DNA from: Nematostella vectensis
Taxonomy: Eukaryota > Cnidaria > Anthozoa > Actiniaria > Edwardsiidae
Direction: 5' to 3'
DNA length: 64,000 nucleotides
Assembly (NCBI RefSeq): GCF_932526225.1
Contig: NC_064040.1
Coordinates: 12,128,856 to 12,192,855 of the forward strand
A program made the translations under genes and the position numbers. Below, in pieces: positions 45,923 to 64,000 of the stretch. Numbering within the stretch: position 1 is the first letter of the stretch; the number at the start of each line of letters is the position of its first letter. Below the pieces are notes generated by a model. It was not told the DNA's origin. It saw only the letters and a list, made by a program, of their open reading frames with translations, and ran no database searches.

Positions 45923-48900
45923 ACTGATGTAGTGTACTAGCACACTTTACTTAAGTATCATATAACAGAGATGACGTTATTGATAATGATTATTTGTAAT
46001 ACCATATAAGGTCATGGCGTATGCCATAAGTTGTAAATACTTTGATTAATGCTCAATCTATATTCGCAAACCAAAGCGTGCGGTTGTGTTAACTGACTCC
46101 AATAAATATATAGCGAAAGACACTAAATTGGCGACGAGCGATTCGGGATCATGGCCCAGCAGATGGCACTGGGCGTCCCTGTCCCAACTTATACAGGAGT
46201 TGATGACATCGAGAGCTATATGGAGCGATTGGAATGTTATTGCGATTTGATGAAGACTCCAAAGGAAAGCAAGGTTGCGCTTCTCCTTTACGGATTGCGG
46301 GGCAGTATGAAACACTGAGGGATCTAGTGTCGCCTGAAGTACCCAAAACGGTGGATTTCAAGGTCCTAAAGGATAAGTTAGTGAAGCATTATGGTTCCGT
46401 GCGGAATACGCGACTTGAAAGGACTAAAGTCCGTGCAGTAAAGAGGGAAGGAAACGAGAGTGTGGCGGCCTTCGAAGTAAGATTGCGGAATGCAATCCGA
46501 CACTGCGGGTTTACCGGCGAGACTTTAAACGAGAACCTCGTTGAACAGTTTATATCTGGTATAAACCACAGTGGCATAGAGCGGAAACATTTGCAGAAGG
46601 GGAACGACCTAACTTTGGCCCAGGCGATTCAGTTGGCAAACACGTTTTTGCTGTTTGAAGATTCAGCACGTTGTGGAAAAGTCGAAACACCCCCCTATAG
46701 AACAGCAAAGTGGAATTTTCAACGTAAAGTCCGAAACAGAGTGCTATCGCTGCGGAAGAAAAGGGCATCGATCCAGCGACAAAGTCTGTAAAGCATTGGG
46801 GAAAAAATGCAACAACTATGGAGTCGTAGGACATTTTGCAAAGTCGAAATTTTGCAAAGGAGGAGAGTCGAAATCTCATGGAATGGAATTCAACACGAGA
46901 TAACAGAAGAGTCAGCAGATAAGGACAGTGGGGTGACCCATTTATTTTCTGTAGATGAGGAGATAAGACAACTCAAGGAGACTCCTATGTGTCAGGCGAT
47001 AGTCGGGGGAAAGAGTTTTCCGTTTATTATTGATTCCGGGGCAGCGGCGAATATTGTTTTAAGTAAGCTTTACGAGGAAATTAAGAGTAATGTTTCGCTT
47101 AGGAAAACCAGCAAGAAATTGTATGCTTTTGGTCAGAAACAGAAACATCTTTATATTTGCACACAAAATTAAGTGTTACATAGGTTGGGTTTTTTTTTGT
47201 TTTCATATAATATTACTCTTCTTTTTCTTTTTTTCTTATATTCATATATATATTGAGAGAGGGAGAGGAGAAAAACAACCTAACTTGCAGACCAAGGGGG
47301 AACAATGCTTCGGTGCGGGCACCCTAGAATAGCTTGAGAGCTAAACGGGCTAGGGTGCACTCAAATGTTAGGGAAAAATCCTAGTTTGGAGATCTGGAGG
47401 CTGTGTGCATAAGCAAGAACGTACGAGAAAAACACAGATATAGAGACACGACAAGGATACAACAAGGATACGACAAGAATACAAGCTGGTACAAGCAGAG
47501 CGGAAACAGTAAAAGACTAAAGGAAGGAAGGAATATAAGGCCAAGAATTAGTTGATAGTATGGGTTACAGGTGAAGATGTGAGTGGGTTAATAGGTGGCG
47601 ACCATATCGTCTGATAATTTTTCTTGGAAGGATTTCATATTTAGGTCTTTGTCAAGAGGACGCGCTTAAGCTGAAAGGCGAATTTGAAACGGAAGTTAGT
47701 ATCTGTAGCCGGAAATGTGTCGCAACGTTTTATGTTTTTGATGGCAATGCATAAGTTAGCAATTTGATTAGTCATAATACTGCTAAGAAGCTATAATTAT
47801 TACAGGTAAATTCAGTTTCAGAACAAGAACAACAACAATGTAACACTAGCCTAGGTTCGGAAATGAAGTCTAAATTTCCCGAGTGCTTTTCAGGGGTGGG
47901 CAAACTAAAGGGAAATAAGGTTAAGTTACACATTGACGATAAGGTGGAAGGTGGAACCGATTGCTCAGCCAGTCGGAAGAGGAAGACATAATCGAACCAG
48001 TGGAATGTGTAGCATCGAGATGGGTAAGCCCTATTGTGGTAATTTCTAAGGCGAAAGATGAAATTAGGATGTGCATTGATTTGAGGAAAGTTAACCAGGC
48101 AGTTTTGCGCGAAAGGTATCCGATTCCGACTATGCAAGTTAGACCTTAAACAGGGATGTTTCCAGTTAGAATTAGAGGAGGAATCGCGAGACGTAACCAC
48201 TTAAATAACCCATGTAGGATTATTTCGCATGAAGAGGTTAGGTATGGGAATTTGCAGTGCACCAGAGGTATTTCAGTATACAGTGCAGAAGGTGTTAGTT
48301 GGATTGCCAGGAGTGTTAAACTTGGCAGATGACATAATGGTATTTGGTAAAGATCAGGCTGAACACAAGAAAAGACAAACAAGTGTTAAGTTATGGAAAG
48401 ATTATCAGAGAGCGGGTTAACACTTAATCCGGAGAAGTGTCGGTTTGGTTTATCTTCGGTTACGTTTTTAGGACACGTAATTTCAGACAAAGGGATAGCT
48501 GCAAACCCAGGCAAAGTGGAGTCCATAGTCAATGCTAGAGCTCCAGTTAATGTAACAGAGCTACGTGGATTCTTAGGCTTAGTGCAGTATATAGGCAGGT
48601 ATATCCCAGATCTAGCAACACTTTCCTCACCTTTAACGGAACTTACTAGGAAGTCAGAGACCTTTGAGTGGACCCCCAGACAAGAAGATAGTTTTCAGGC
48701 TATCAAGCGTGTGAGTGCCAGCGAGACCTTAGCTTATTTTGATAGGCAGGCAGAAACTCTCGTAGTGGCGGATGCTAGTCCTGTAGCTTGGGGCAGTTTT
48801 GATACAGAAGCGGGGAGGAACTGAAAAGGTGGTTGCTTATGGACACCGTAGTTTGTCAGATGTGGAGAGTAGATATTCACAGACAACGTCTAAGAAGCAC

Positions 48901-49470
48901 AGTGTGGTGGGTAGGCATTGATAGGGACATAGAGAAACTGTGTAAATCATGTGAGTCATGCCAGCTAGTGTCTAGTTATGACAGACCAGTTCCCATAGCA
49001 ACAACAGAGACAACATCACCCTGGAAGTTTTGTAGTACAGACTTGTTAGGCCCACTTCCAAATGGTCGTTACGTTATTGTGATAATTGATTACTTTAGTA
49101 GGTACTTTGAGGCAGCATTGCTCAGATCTACTAAGAAAGGGGCAGTTATAGATTTTCTGGATGCCATTTTTACGAGATTTGGCTACCCAGAAGCCCTCAG
49201 GTCAGACAACGGGCCACAGTTGACTTCGGTAGATTTTGAGGCATACCTTAGAAGCAATGGCATCAAGTGGGCGTCAACTACTCCGTTGTGGCCACAGGCA
49301 AATGGTCTCGTAGAGAGGATTAACAGAACCATAGAGAAGATACTTAAAATAGCCACTGTAGAGAAAAAGGATCTTTAGAAAGAGTTTAGGAAGTTCCGAG
49401 TAGCGTACAGGTCAACTCCGCATACAAGTACTGGGTGTACTCCCTTTTCTCTGATGTTCGGGAGAGAAAG
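45923..49470 (+). mobile_element. Ty3/Gypsy retrotransposon, decayed, 3' end missing
   Basis: A probable 5' LTR (about 45923-46127, starting TGTAGTGTACTAGCACAC, with AATAAATATA near its end) is followed by a primer-binding-site-like TTGGCGACGAGCG. Gag begins at 46151, shifts frame near 46300 and continues to 46791, with a zinc knuckle (CYRCGRKGH) in another frame. An aspartic protease motif (IIDSGAAANIV) lies near 47030. RT pieces are SRWVSPIVVISKAKDEIRMC (from about 48014), a box reading LADDI, and FLGHVISDKGI. The RNase H start (VVADASPVAWG) follows, then integrase (48833-49378, HC-like CESCQ, DLLGP, SDNGPQ, ANGLVERINRT). Frameshifts, stops, a ~500-nt insert in the protease, and a deletion between RNase H and the integrase N-terminus make it inactive. 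No 3' LTR was found. Confidence 0.85.
47172..47664. other. Insert interrupting the Gypsy protease
   Basis: The protease reading breaks at about 47164-47172 and resumes near 47666 (LKGEFETEVSIC). The ~490 nt between starts with T-rich sequence and contains GATACGACAAGAATACAAG-type repeats. It has no ORF of note and may be a short non-autonomous element. Confidence 0.45.
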
Positions 49471-50220
49471 AGTGTAGGTTTTTGTCGAGGGTCGAGGGTG
49501 AAATGTCGAGGGTTAAGGGTAACTTTTTAAATATTTATCGGAAAGACTCAGCGAATAGCTCATTCTACGCGCTTGAGTCCCAGGAGTACGAAGATAATTT
49601 CGGATGTTCGGTACCTTTTATAGTTTTCGAGTAAAGTGCGATTTAGTGAACTTCGAAAAATGCCCATAACTCATCGAGTTTTTATCCGAAAAAAAAACTA
49701 CCCTAAATTTTGTGCATCTAGGAAAATTGAAGCGATTCAGAGATTTTTATTTTAACAGTAATGAAAAATAAAGTGGTCACTCTGTGGCGCCTAGTGTACC
49801 TGCAGATAATTTTCCATTTTCCCACGAAAGTGAGTAAAGTGAAGGCGGAGTGGAATGTAGGTAAATAATTGTCCTATTATGTCCTAAATAATGGCGCTAT
49901 CAATGAATACTTAGAGTATCACCAATATTTTGGGTGTGCTACAAGGTAGAGATTGGGAATGGGTCTAGCATTTCATTAAGGTAGAGAAATAGCTATAATC
50001 AATAAAATTTGGACCATGCATTTCAGTGGTGGGTATGCAGTATACAGCACTTGAATCTTTCTACAGCATATAAAGGTGGATTATGTTATCATGAATCTCT
50101 TTTAAATTATCAAAAGAAATTCAGGGGGGTCATCTACCTTAACTGCCCAAGGATTCTTCATATAAAAATATGGTAATAAAGCTTGCCTCTTCTTTAGGCA
50201 GTGCCTAAATCTATATATTT
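49471..50220. other. Intergenic, nothing recognised
   Basis: Sequence between the broken end of the Gypsy element and the start of the flank shared with copy 1 (about 50221). Short repeats such as GTCGAGGGTCGAGGGTGAAA occur near 49485-49515. No gene was seen. Confidence 0.5.
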
Positions 50221-50958
50221 TTCTCTACACTTTGAACACCTGTGAAGCTGGACAGATTTGAAGATTTTTGGAGCACTTATAAAATCTGAAACCCCTCCTA
50301 GTCTTACGATTTCTTTGCAATGCGCAGTCATTCTTATCAGACAATTGCAGCATATTCCCAAATATCCACGCATATCGACGTTTTGAGAATCCGCGCAAAA
50401 AAGTTTTGTTGTAATCCGCAGATTCGCATGTCATTTTAGACGCAAAAACCTTTTCGACTCCGCCAATGTTTAATCGAAAGGTGCTACTTTAAGGCACTTC
50501 GTATTATGCGGCCATAAGTTTTACCTTAAAGTTATTGCAACACAAATGATTTCGGTGTTTAATGAAATGTCGTTGGTAACCTCCCAAAAGTTCTCCAAGG
50601 TTTTCTTGGGGGAACATCTTGAAATTCAACAATAAAGATTTTTTTTGTCAGTAAACTTGTATTCTATTGTTATTCATGGCGCACTAACCCTCCGCGAACG
50701 CAAACTTGACGAGATCCCTCTGTCAGTGCGCTCATGATAAACAAAATAATCCAAGATGGCCGAAAAATAGAAATTCTCTCAAGATGTTGTTTAGAATGTC
50801 TTTTCTTATCAATTAACAATAAAATTGTTTGTGTTTCAATTACTTTTAAGTTCGGCTATAATTTTTTTTATAGTGACTGAACTAAAAGGGTAACAGAGTA
50901 AGGTGACCCAACGCGTGACCATTACTTGTCACGCGTGCATTGAGCCGTTACACATTAG

Positions 50959-51039
50959 TTTACAGAACACTTCCGGGGTAATTGAGCAGACAGCTTTATC
51001 CCGATGAAACCCCGAACCTCTTGGTACCTTCATAACATA
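50959..51039 (+). promoter_or_regulatory. Conserved 5' non-coding exon / promoter block of kinase copy 3
   Basis: Orthologous to 23724-23805. It ends CATAACATA before GTAAGT. Here the whole 5' flank from about 50221 is nearly the same as that of copy 1. Confidence 0.5.
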
Positions 51040-51431
51040 GTAAGTAAATATTTGTTATGCAAATCCCGCCATAAAATATACTAGAGAAATCGTAGTAGAA
51101 TACTTGGTGGTTGCCATGACTTTGTTGGCAAAAGAGGCGCTATTTTTATAGAATCTTAATTTAATCATGCGAAGATCGTTATGGCCTATTTCCTTTTTGG
51201 GTATAAAAACCAGGTTCTTAAGTAAGTTTTTAGTTTAGTCTACCCCTGCTGATTTGGATATATGTCTAGTTATTTTATTTATTTATTTATTTTTTTGCGG
51301 GGGGAGGGGGTTATTAGTAACAGTCTCGTAATTGTTTCATATTAGGTTTAATGTTTGCTACCTTCGCTTTGTAATTTTTTGTCATTCATTGTATTGTCTA
51401 TATAAAGATATGCTATCTTTATGAGGACACC

Positions 51432-59588
<8,157 letters not shown>

Positions 59589-59660
59589 TATGCGCATGCC
59601 CCTTTATACCGCTGACCTAGATACTGCTGATCCAGAATACAACGTATAGTAGATAATGGG

Positions 59661-59925
59661 CCTATTTCTAGTTCCACTATGACCGCTGGACTTACAGACT
59701 AAGGACGCATAAATACAGTGTTAGCCTCGACTCCATGCACATACCAGCGAGAATCCTCTGGAACTTGGAATAAAACAAAGCAAAAACCTGTTAATACTTC
59801 ATGATCTCGCTGGTATTTGCAATCGATTCAATTGAAACCGAGGCTTGCACTGTATTTATGCGTCCTCTGTGCCTATGACCAGCAGGCACAGTGGAACTCG
59901 AAACTGGACTATTTGGTGATGACTG
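59661..59925. mobile_element. Palindromic foldback of ~265 nt
   Basis: The left arm includes TAGTTCCACT, AGGACGCATAAATACAGTG, AGCCTCG and ATACCAGCGAGA. The right arm holds the reverse complements TCTCGCTGGTAT, CGAGGCT, CACTGTATTTATGCGTCCT and AGTGGAACT. It is a hairpin-forming short DNA element just downstream of copy 3 and contains an AATAAA (59769-59774) that might serve as its poly(A) signal. Confidence 0.75.
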
Positions 59926-61266
59926 ACAAATTCAGCAATTGAAAAGTTGAAGAGGGGGGGGGGGGGGGGGGCTAGTGTTTATTAGTATTAGGTATGGGAG
60001 AGAAACCCTGACGAGCGAGCCCCAGGGGGTAGCTAAAAGAGAATTAAGAGGGGTTGGGTGGGTGGGGCGAACTGCACCACACGAGAATTTCAATTGACAA
60101 GTAATTATTCAGCGCGAATAGAGTCGTAGTCGTATAAATATTTAATGATTTATAATACTTTGGAGAGCACGACACTAACGTAAAGCTCCGTGAAAATCCT
60201 GAGAGACGTTGGCCCAGCAAACTGGGTACTGTTTTTTCCAGCCATGTTGGAAGGTGCTACGAAGTTGTCTGCCAGCATTTTCTTTGTCTGAGTTATAATC
60301 AGACAAGTTATGATCCATAAATTGAAGTCATTTTCTTTTTCACTTGCCATTTAGTGTTTTATTCTTAATTGCTTTGCTTAATCATTATTAATTACATCTT
60401 TTTATATACTTTCATTATTGCTTGTTTCTTTAGAAATCACAGTTTGTACATTATAGGGCTAAAATCACTTTGGTAGTGGCTTTTGCCGGAAATAAATTTG
60501 CCTGAGGAAAACCCCCATGACCGAGTCAATGGAAATGGAAGTCTTGTTACTGAAAACTGATTTGTTAGTCTTTGCCTCTTATTGGCTCCGTTCCGTAAGA
60601 CTGGTTTGTACGCGACATAAACCCTTAAACCTGGTTTTCACGAGATATAAGTTGGTTTTCTCGCAATATAAGCACCCTTAAGGCTGGTTTTCACGCGACA
60701 TGAGCACCCTTAAGGCTGGTTTTCACGTGATATGAGCACCCTTAAGGCTGGTTTTCACGTGATATGAGCACCCTTTAGGCTGGTTTTCACGTGAAATATT
60801 CACCTTTAAGGCTAGTTTTCACGTGCCATTTCCTTTTTGAAGCAAACCCAACAAATCCCGACTCAAGAGGAAATTGTTAACTATCCTGGCAAACTTTAAG
60901 TCTCTCATCACACAAGACCCTGTGAAGTTTATTCATCGGCCCACTTTTTTTTCTGTGCGTAAGGAGGGGTACCTAGCAGTGTAAATTTTGCCGCTTTTGA
61001 AAGATTAAAGAATCCGGTAAAACTTGAAGTTAGGCTGTAATGTCGTGTAAAACCAGCTTGACGCCTTATCAAGAAGGCCAGGCGCGTACCAAGTATTGAG
61101 GAGGGGGGGGGGGGGGGGGGGTTGCGCAGTCATAGGTATATGGAAAACGCATAGTATTTGAAGAATTTTTTTATAACAAATGAGCCACTTTTTGCCCACC
61201 AAAGGGGGGGGGGGGGTCGCATGCGCACCCTGCGCACCTCCCTATGTTCGCCTGAAGGCGTGGCAC
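59926..61266. other. Intergenic between copy 3 and the SLC6 gene, convergent
   Basis: Apart from poly-G runs and the repeat at 60635 no gene is recognised. TTTATT at 60928-60933 is an AATAAA on the minus strand, a candidate poly(A) signal for the SLC6 gene about 335 nt past its stop. Confidence 0.5.
60635..60830 (+). repeat. ~33-nt tandem repeat, about six units
   Basis: Units of the form GCTGGTTTTCACGTGATATG, AGCACCCTTAAG. Each has a CACGTG E-box core or a near variant. Confidence 0.88.
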
Positions 61267-62523
61267 TTAGAAGATAGTGGTGATGGTTTTCTCGTCATCT
61301 TCCACAGGGTCGGTCTTGTCGTCAATTGCAACGAAGGTCTCCCTATATAGGCGCTGGCGAGGAAACAATTAATGATAATTAGCCGAGCGCGAGGCCTGTA
61401 CCTAGACATATCAGACAGATCATTTGCCCTGAACTCTAAGACCCGTCAGCCATCAGCCAGCCAAAGAATGCTCTACCTAGACATATCAGACAGATCATTT
61501 GCCCTGAACTCTACCATCCGTCAGCCATCAGCCAGCCAAAAATGCTCGCCCACTACTTCACAGCAATCTCAACGTCGCATCAATGAATCAGTTACAAGCC
61601 ATGACAGGGAAATGTTTCAAATAGGGCGGAGAATTCCTTTCAGTACTTATCGATTAATAAAAAAAAATCAAATGCGACTTTTTAAATTTTGTGTGATTGA
61701 AATTTGTAGATTTCGACCCAGAGTTCATAAAAGACGCGCGTAGATCATCAAGAAAAAATCCCCCCCCCGGTATTTCGGCCTCAAGGCCTGGCTAAATTTG
61801 GCGACATAGCCCGCGATACAGAGAGACATTGAGATCCCGAGAGACATTGAAGCGCGCGACAATACTTGTAGCAGCGACAAAAAAATGTTTCTTAGATAGT
61901 TGAAAAACATTTTTGTGTTGCGCCCTTCAAAATTTGTCGCGCGCTACATGTTTATGGTGGTGGCTAAACTAGGAAACATCTAGGAGACATGTCGCACGCT
62001 ACATGTTTATCCAGGCCCAGTATTTTGAATAGGGGAAATCAGTCCGGAATATACAAGGAACCGACGGGCATTGTATGAAATAGTGTTTTTATATTTTTTC
62101 TTTGCAGTTCATACGAGCAATCGCAGTTCATACGCGCAATGTTTTCCCGCCATGTCGGGCCGCTGGCTGTTTTGACGAGCACTGCTGGCGCTGTTTACAC
62201 GTGTTTTACCTGTACAAATGTCCCCTCGGCGTGGTAGAGTCTGAAGAACATAGTACCAGGAATGATGATCATGGAACAGAGCGCAAGGAACCAGCCAACG
62301 CCCTCTGACCAGGCGGGGTATTCCTGACCCTCGTACGTGATGTGTTTATACTTGATCAGGCTGAACACCAGTATGCCCTGAAAACACGGCATGTTATTAA
62401 AGGGGATAGATCACCAGTTTTTTGTGGGCTACGGTTAACTTTCAACAACTTGCCTATAGTACAGAGACGGAAGTTAACCTGAGTAATGTTTATTGAAAGA
62501 GTCCAGTTTGACACAGGTTGTGG

Positions 62524-62580
<57 letters not shown>

Positions 62581-64000
62581 AATCATAATATCGATTTTTA
62601 TAAATGTAACATTTCCTATTAGACACAATGTATTTTCAGGTTAATTTTTAATTGTGTAATGTTTATTTAATTGATATATAATTGTAAAGTGCCTAGGGCA
62701 ATTATTGATGAGGCGCTATATAAATGCAGATATTATTATTATTATTATATTATTATCTAAAAGGAGCCATCTCAAACATCGCTATAACAAAACTGGTAAG
62801 AAAAAATGGTCTTTGCACCGATAAGCTTAAGATAAGCTTAAGAAGCAACAGGTTTAACAAGAAGCTTTAATTCTGGCGCCATGTTTGTTTTTATTCATGC
62901 CGACCACTTTGACTTTGCGCTAATGAAATCATTCTCAAAAGTATTTTTCAATTATAAAACAAATATCAGTTGAAAGTTAACACATAGTAAAAGCTAACTC
63001 TCTGTGTTAAACGTGGGATTTCGGTGTCCAAGAATACGCAAAACCTTGCCGTAAATGACTTACTTCTAGGAGGTGTGCCAGCCGTACAAAACGTGACCTT
63101 CGAACGGCAAACGCGACGGCAAGCCCAGGTCACGTGACCGCTTGAGGTTTGCGGTCAGCCGTGAATCGCGAAAAACCTGGATCTTAAGGTCTCTAATGCG
63201 GCTTTAATCGTCCAGCGTTAATCCCATTAATGTTCTCCGCCATTACCATAATCATCATCATTACCACCGCCATCATTACACAATTTACCTACCATAGCCA
63301 CTCCACAATGACTATCATCATCACCACTTTTTCCCCACTATAGCCTGCCTCACAACCACCATCCCCATCATCTCCACAATAGCCAATCCAAAAAACATCA
63401 TTACCATAATCTTTACCAAAACTTTTACTTCCCCTATCACCATCTTCATATCCTTATCATTATCACCATAGCTCCCCCAACAACCACAATAATTATCACA
63501 AATACTATTATTACTACAGCAACTATCATCATAATCAATATGATCAAACACAATCATCAATATGATCAAACATCACCAGCATCATCATCACTAACACCAC
63601 TACCATCAGCAACACTATCATCGATACCACCATTATCAACATCACCACCATTTTGATAAAATACCGAGATACCTACCAGCACCATGATGAGTGAAAAATA
63701 TTTCCAGCAGAGGACCCACCACAAGGGCACACTTCTCCCTATCGTCCGGGTTATGTCATTCGCGTAACGACGAGCACCTAAAGAAGACCAACAAGAACCA
63801 ACGTGAGCCGTAACCTTCAGTCAGTTCGAGTTAGCAAGGACTCCGAGTTATCCCGGTAGAAATGACTGAAAGTTTCTAGGGAAGTCAGTTTGAGTTAGTG
63901 GGCTTCCACTCTTTACTCTTAACCCTTTGAATGGTAAATCTCCTACAATATTTGCTTACCGTAAATCCAGCCAATCACGATAAGCTCAAATGTGACGAGA
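61267..64000 (-). CDS. SLC6 family neurotransmitter:sodium symporter, 3' part (partial)
   Basis: Minus-strand exons in phase: from beyond the edge to 63960 (LVTFELIVIGWIYG, phase 1), 63777-63677 (ARRYANDITRTIG, PLWWVLCWKYFSLIM), 62377-62210 (GILVFSLIKY, YPAWSEGVGWFLALCSMIII, AEGTFVQ) and 61353-61267 (RLYRETFVAIDDKTD, ending TIF-stop). The E-x-x-V-x-x-I-G-W-I-Y-G, D-I-x-x-x-I-G, WW-x-x-C-W-K and P-x-W-x-E-x-x-G-W-x-L-A-x-x-S-M motifs are those of SLC6 transporters around TM10-TM12. These carry amino acids or monoamine/GABA/glycine-type substrates with sodium and chloride at the plasma membrane. The substrate cannot be told from this part. The acidic C-terminus ends T-I-F, which fits a class I PDZ ligand. 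The gene is convergent with kinase copy 3. Confidence 0.88.
61397..61548 (+). repeat. Two-unit ~75-nt direct repeat
   Basis: CTAGACATATCAGACAGATC with the following ~55 nt, through CATCAGCCAGCCAAA, occurs twice head to tail. Confidence 0.85.
62526..62577 (+). repeat. (TA)n microsatellite
   Basis: About 25 TA units in an intron of the SLC6 gene. Confidence 0.95.
62640..62757 (+). mobile_element. LINE/SINE 3' tail of CR1/L2 type
   Basis: The stretch TGTAAAGTGCCTAGGGCA, then TGATGAGGCGCTATATAAAT, then an ATT microsatellite is the hallmark 3' end of CR1/L2-related elements in marine animals. No coding part remains. Confidence 0.6.
63237..63640 (+). repeat. Imperfect CAT/CAC-rich microsatellite
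   Basis: Long tract of CATCATTACCACC-type words in the SLC6 intron between the 168-nt and 101-nt exons. Confidence 0.8.

Noticed and set aside
62356-62628. 90-aa minus-strand frame with a repeated IY peptide
   Set aside because: It is translation of the (TA)n microsatellite; the real exon in this region is 62377-62210.

Overview
The window is animal nuclear DNA: intron-rich genes with GT-AG introns, secreted and membrane modules of metazoan type (TSP1-like, Sushi, HYR, Ephrin_rec_like, FN3, receptor tyrosine kinase, SLC6) and a dense, varied load of transposons. The AT-rich introns, the mix of THAP/P-element, Harbinger, DIRS-like and Gypsy remnants and the secreted HYR/Sushi gene suggest an anthozoan cnidarian, perhaps a Nematostella-like sea anemone. 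The species is an inference.

Layout. (1) 1-9.2 kb is a transposon graveyard. It holds DIRS-type Gag and RT remnants (minus), a small zinc-binding ORF resembling the RAG1 N-terminal region (minus), a broken THAP/P-element transposase (minus), a degraded gene with an RFEAKH motif (plus) and a MITE with perfect 23-nt inverted ends. (2) 10.9-22.9 kb is a secreted multidomain gene (plus). I resolved 15 exons with fully consistent phases, giving 874 aa: signal peptide, four TSP1-like modules, Sushi, two HYR, Sushi, an unnamed region and two Ephrin_rec_like modules. Its introns hold a Harbinger fragment and a 1.4-kb foldback. (3) 24.2-59.6 kb is a tandem array of three 17-exon receptor tyrosine kinase genes (plus). 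Each has an Eph-type ligand-binding domain, a Cys-rich module, two FN3, a TM helix and a kinase, with no SAM domain. Copies 1 (915 aa) and 3 (912 aa) are open. Copy 2 has a 1-nt deletion in exon 5 and a 49-nt deletion in exon 16, so it looks like a recent pseudogene. A decayed Ty3/Gypsy element lies between copies 2 and 3. (4) 61.3-64 kb is the 3' end of an SLC6 neurotransmitter-type transporter (minus), which runs off the right edge.

The most unusual signal is a set of minisatellites that contain splice sites of the genes they sit in. A 30-nt unit repeats the exon 13 donor of the secreted gene. A 49-nt unit repeats the exon 8 donor of the kinase genes (4, 9 and 1 copies in copies 1, 2 and 3). 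A ~66-nt unit in kinase intron 15 repeats the exon 16 acceptor plus the start of that exon, and in about half of units also a GTAAGT donor. Each such unit therefore looks like a 27-nt, frame-neutral candidate microexon.

The secreted gene and the kinase genes share Ephrin_rec_like modules and could act in the same adhesion or guidance processes, but nothing in the sequence shows that they interact. Exon coordinates come from reading splice sites and phases by eye; no transcript or database support was available.
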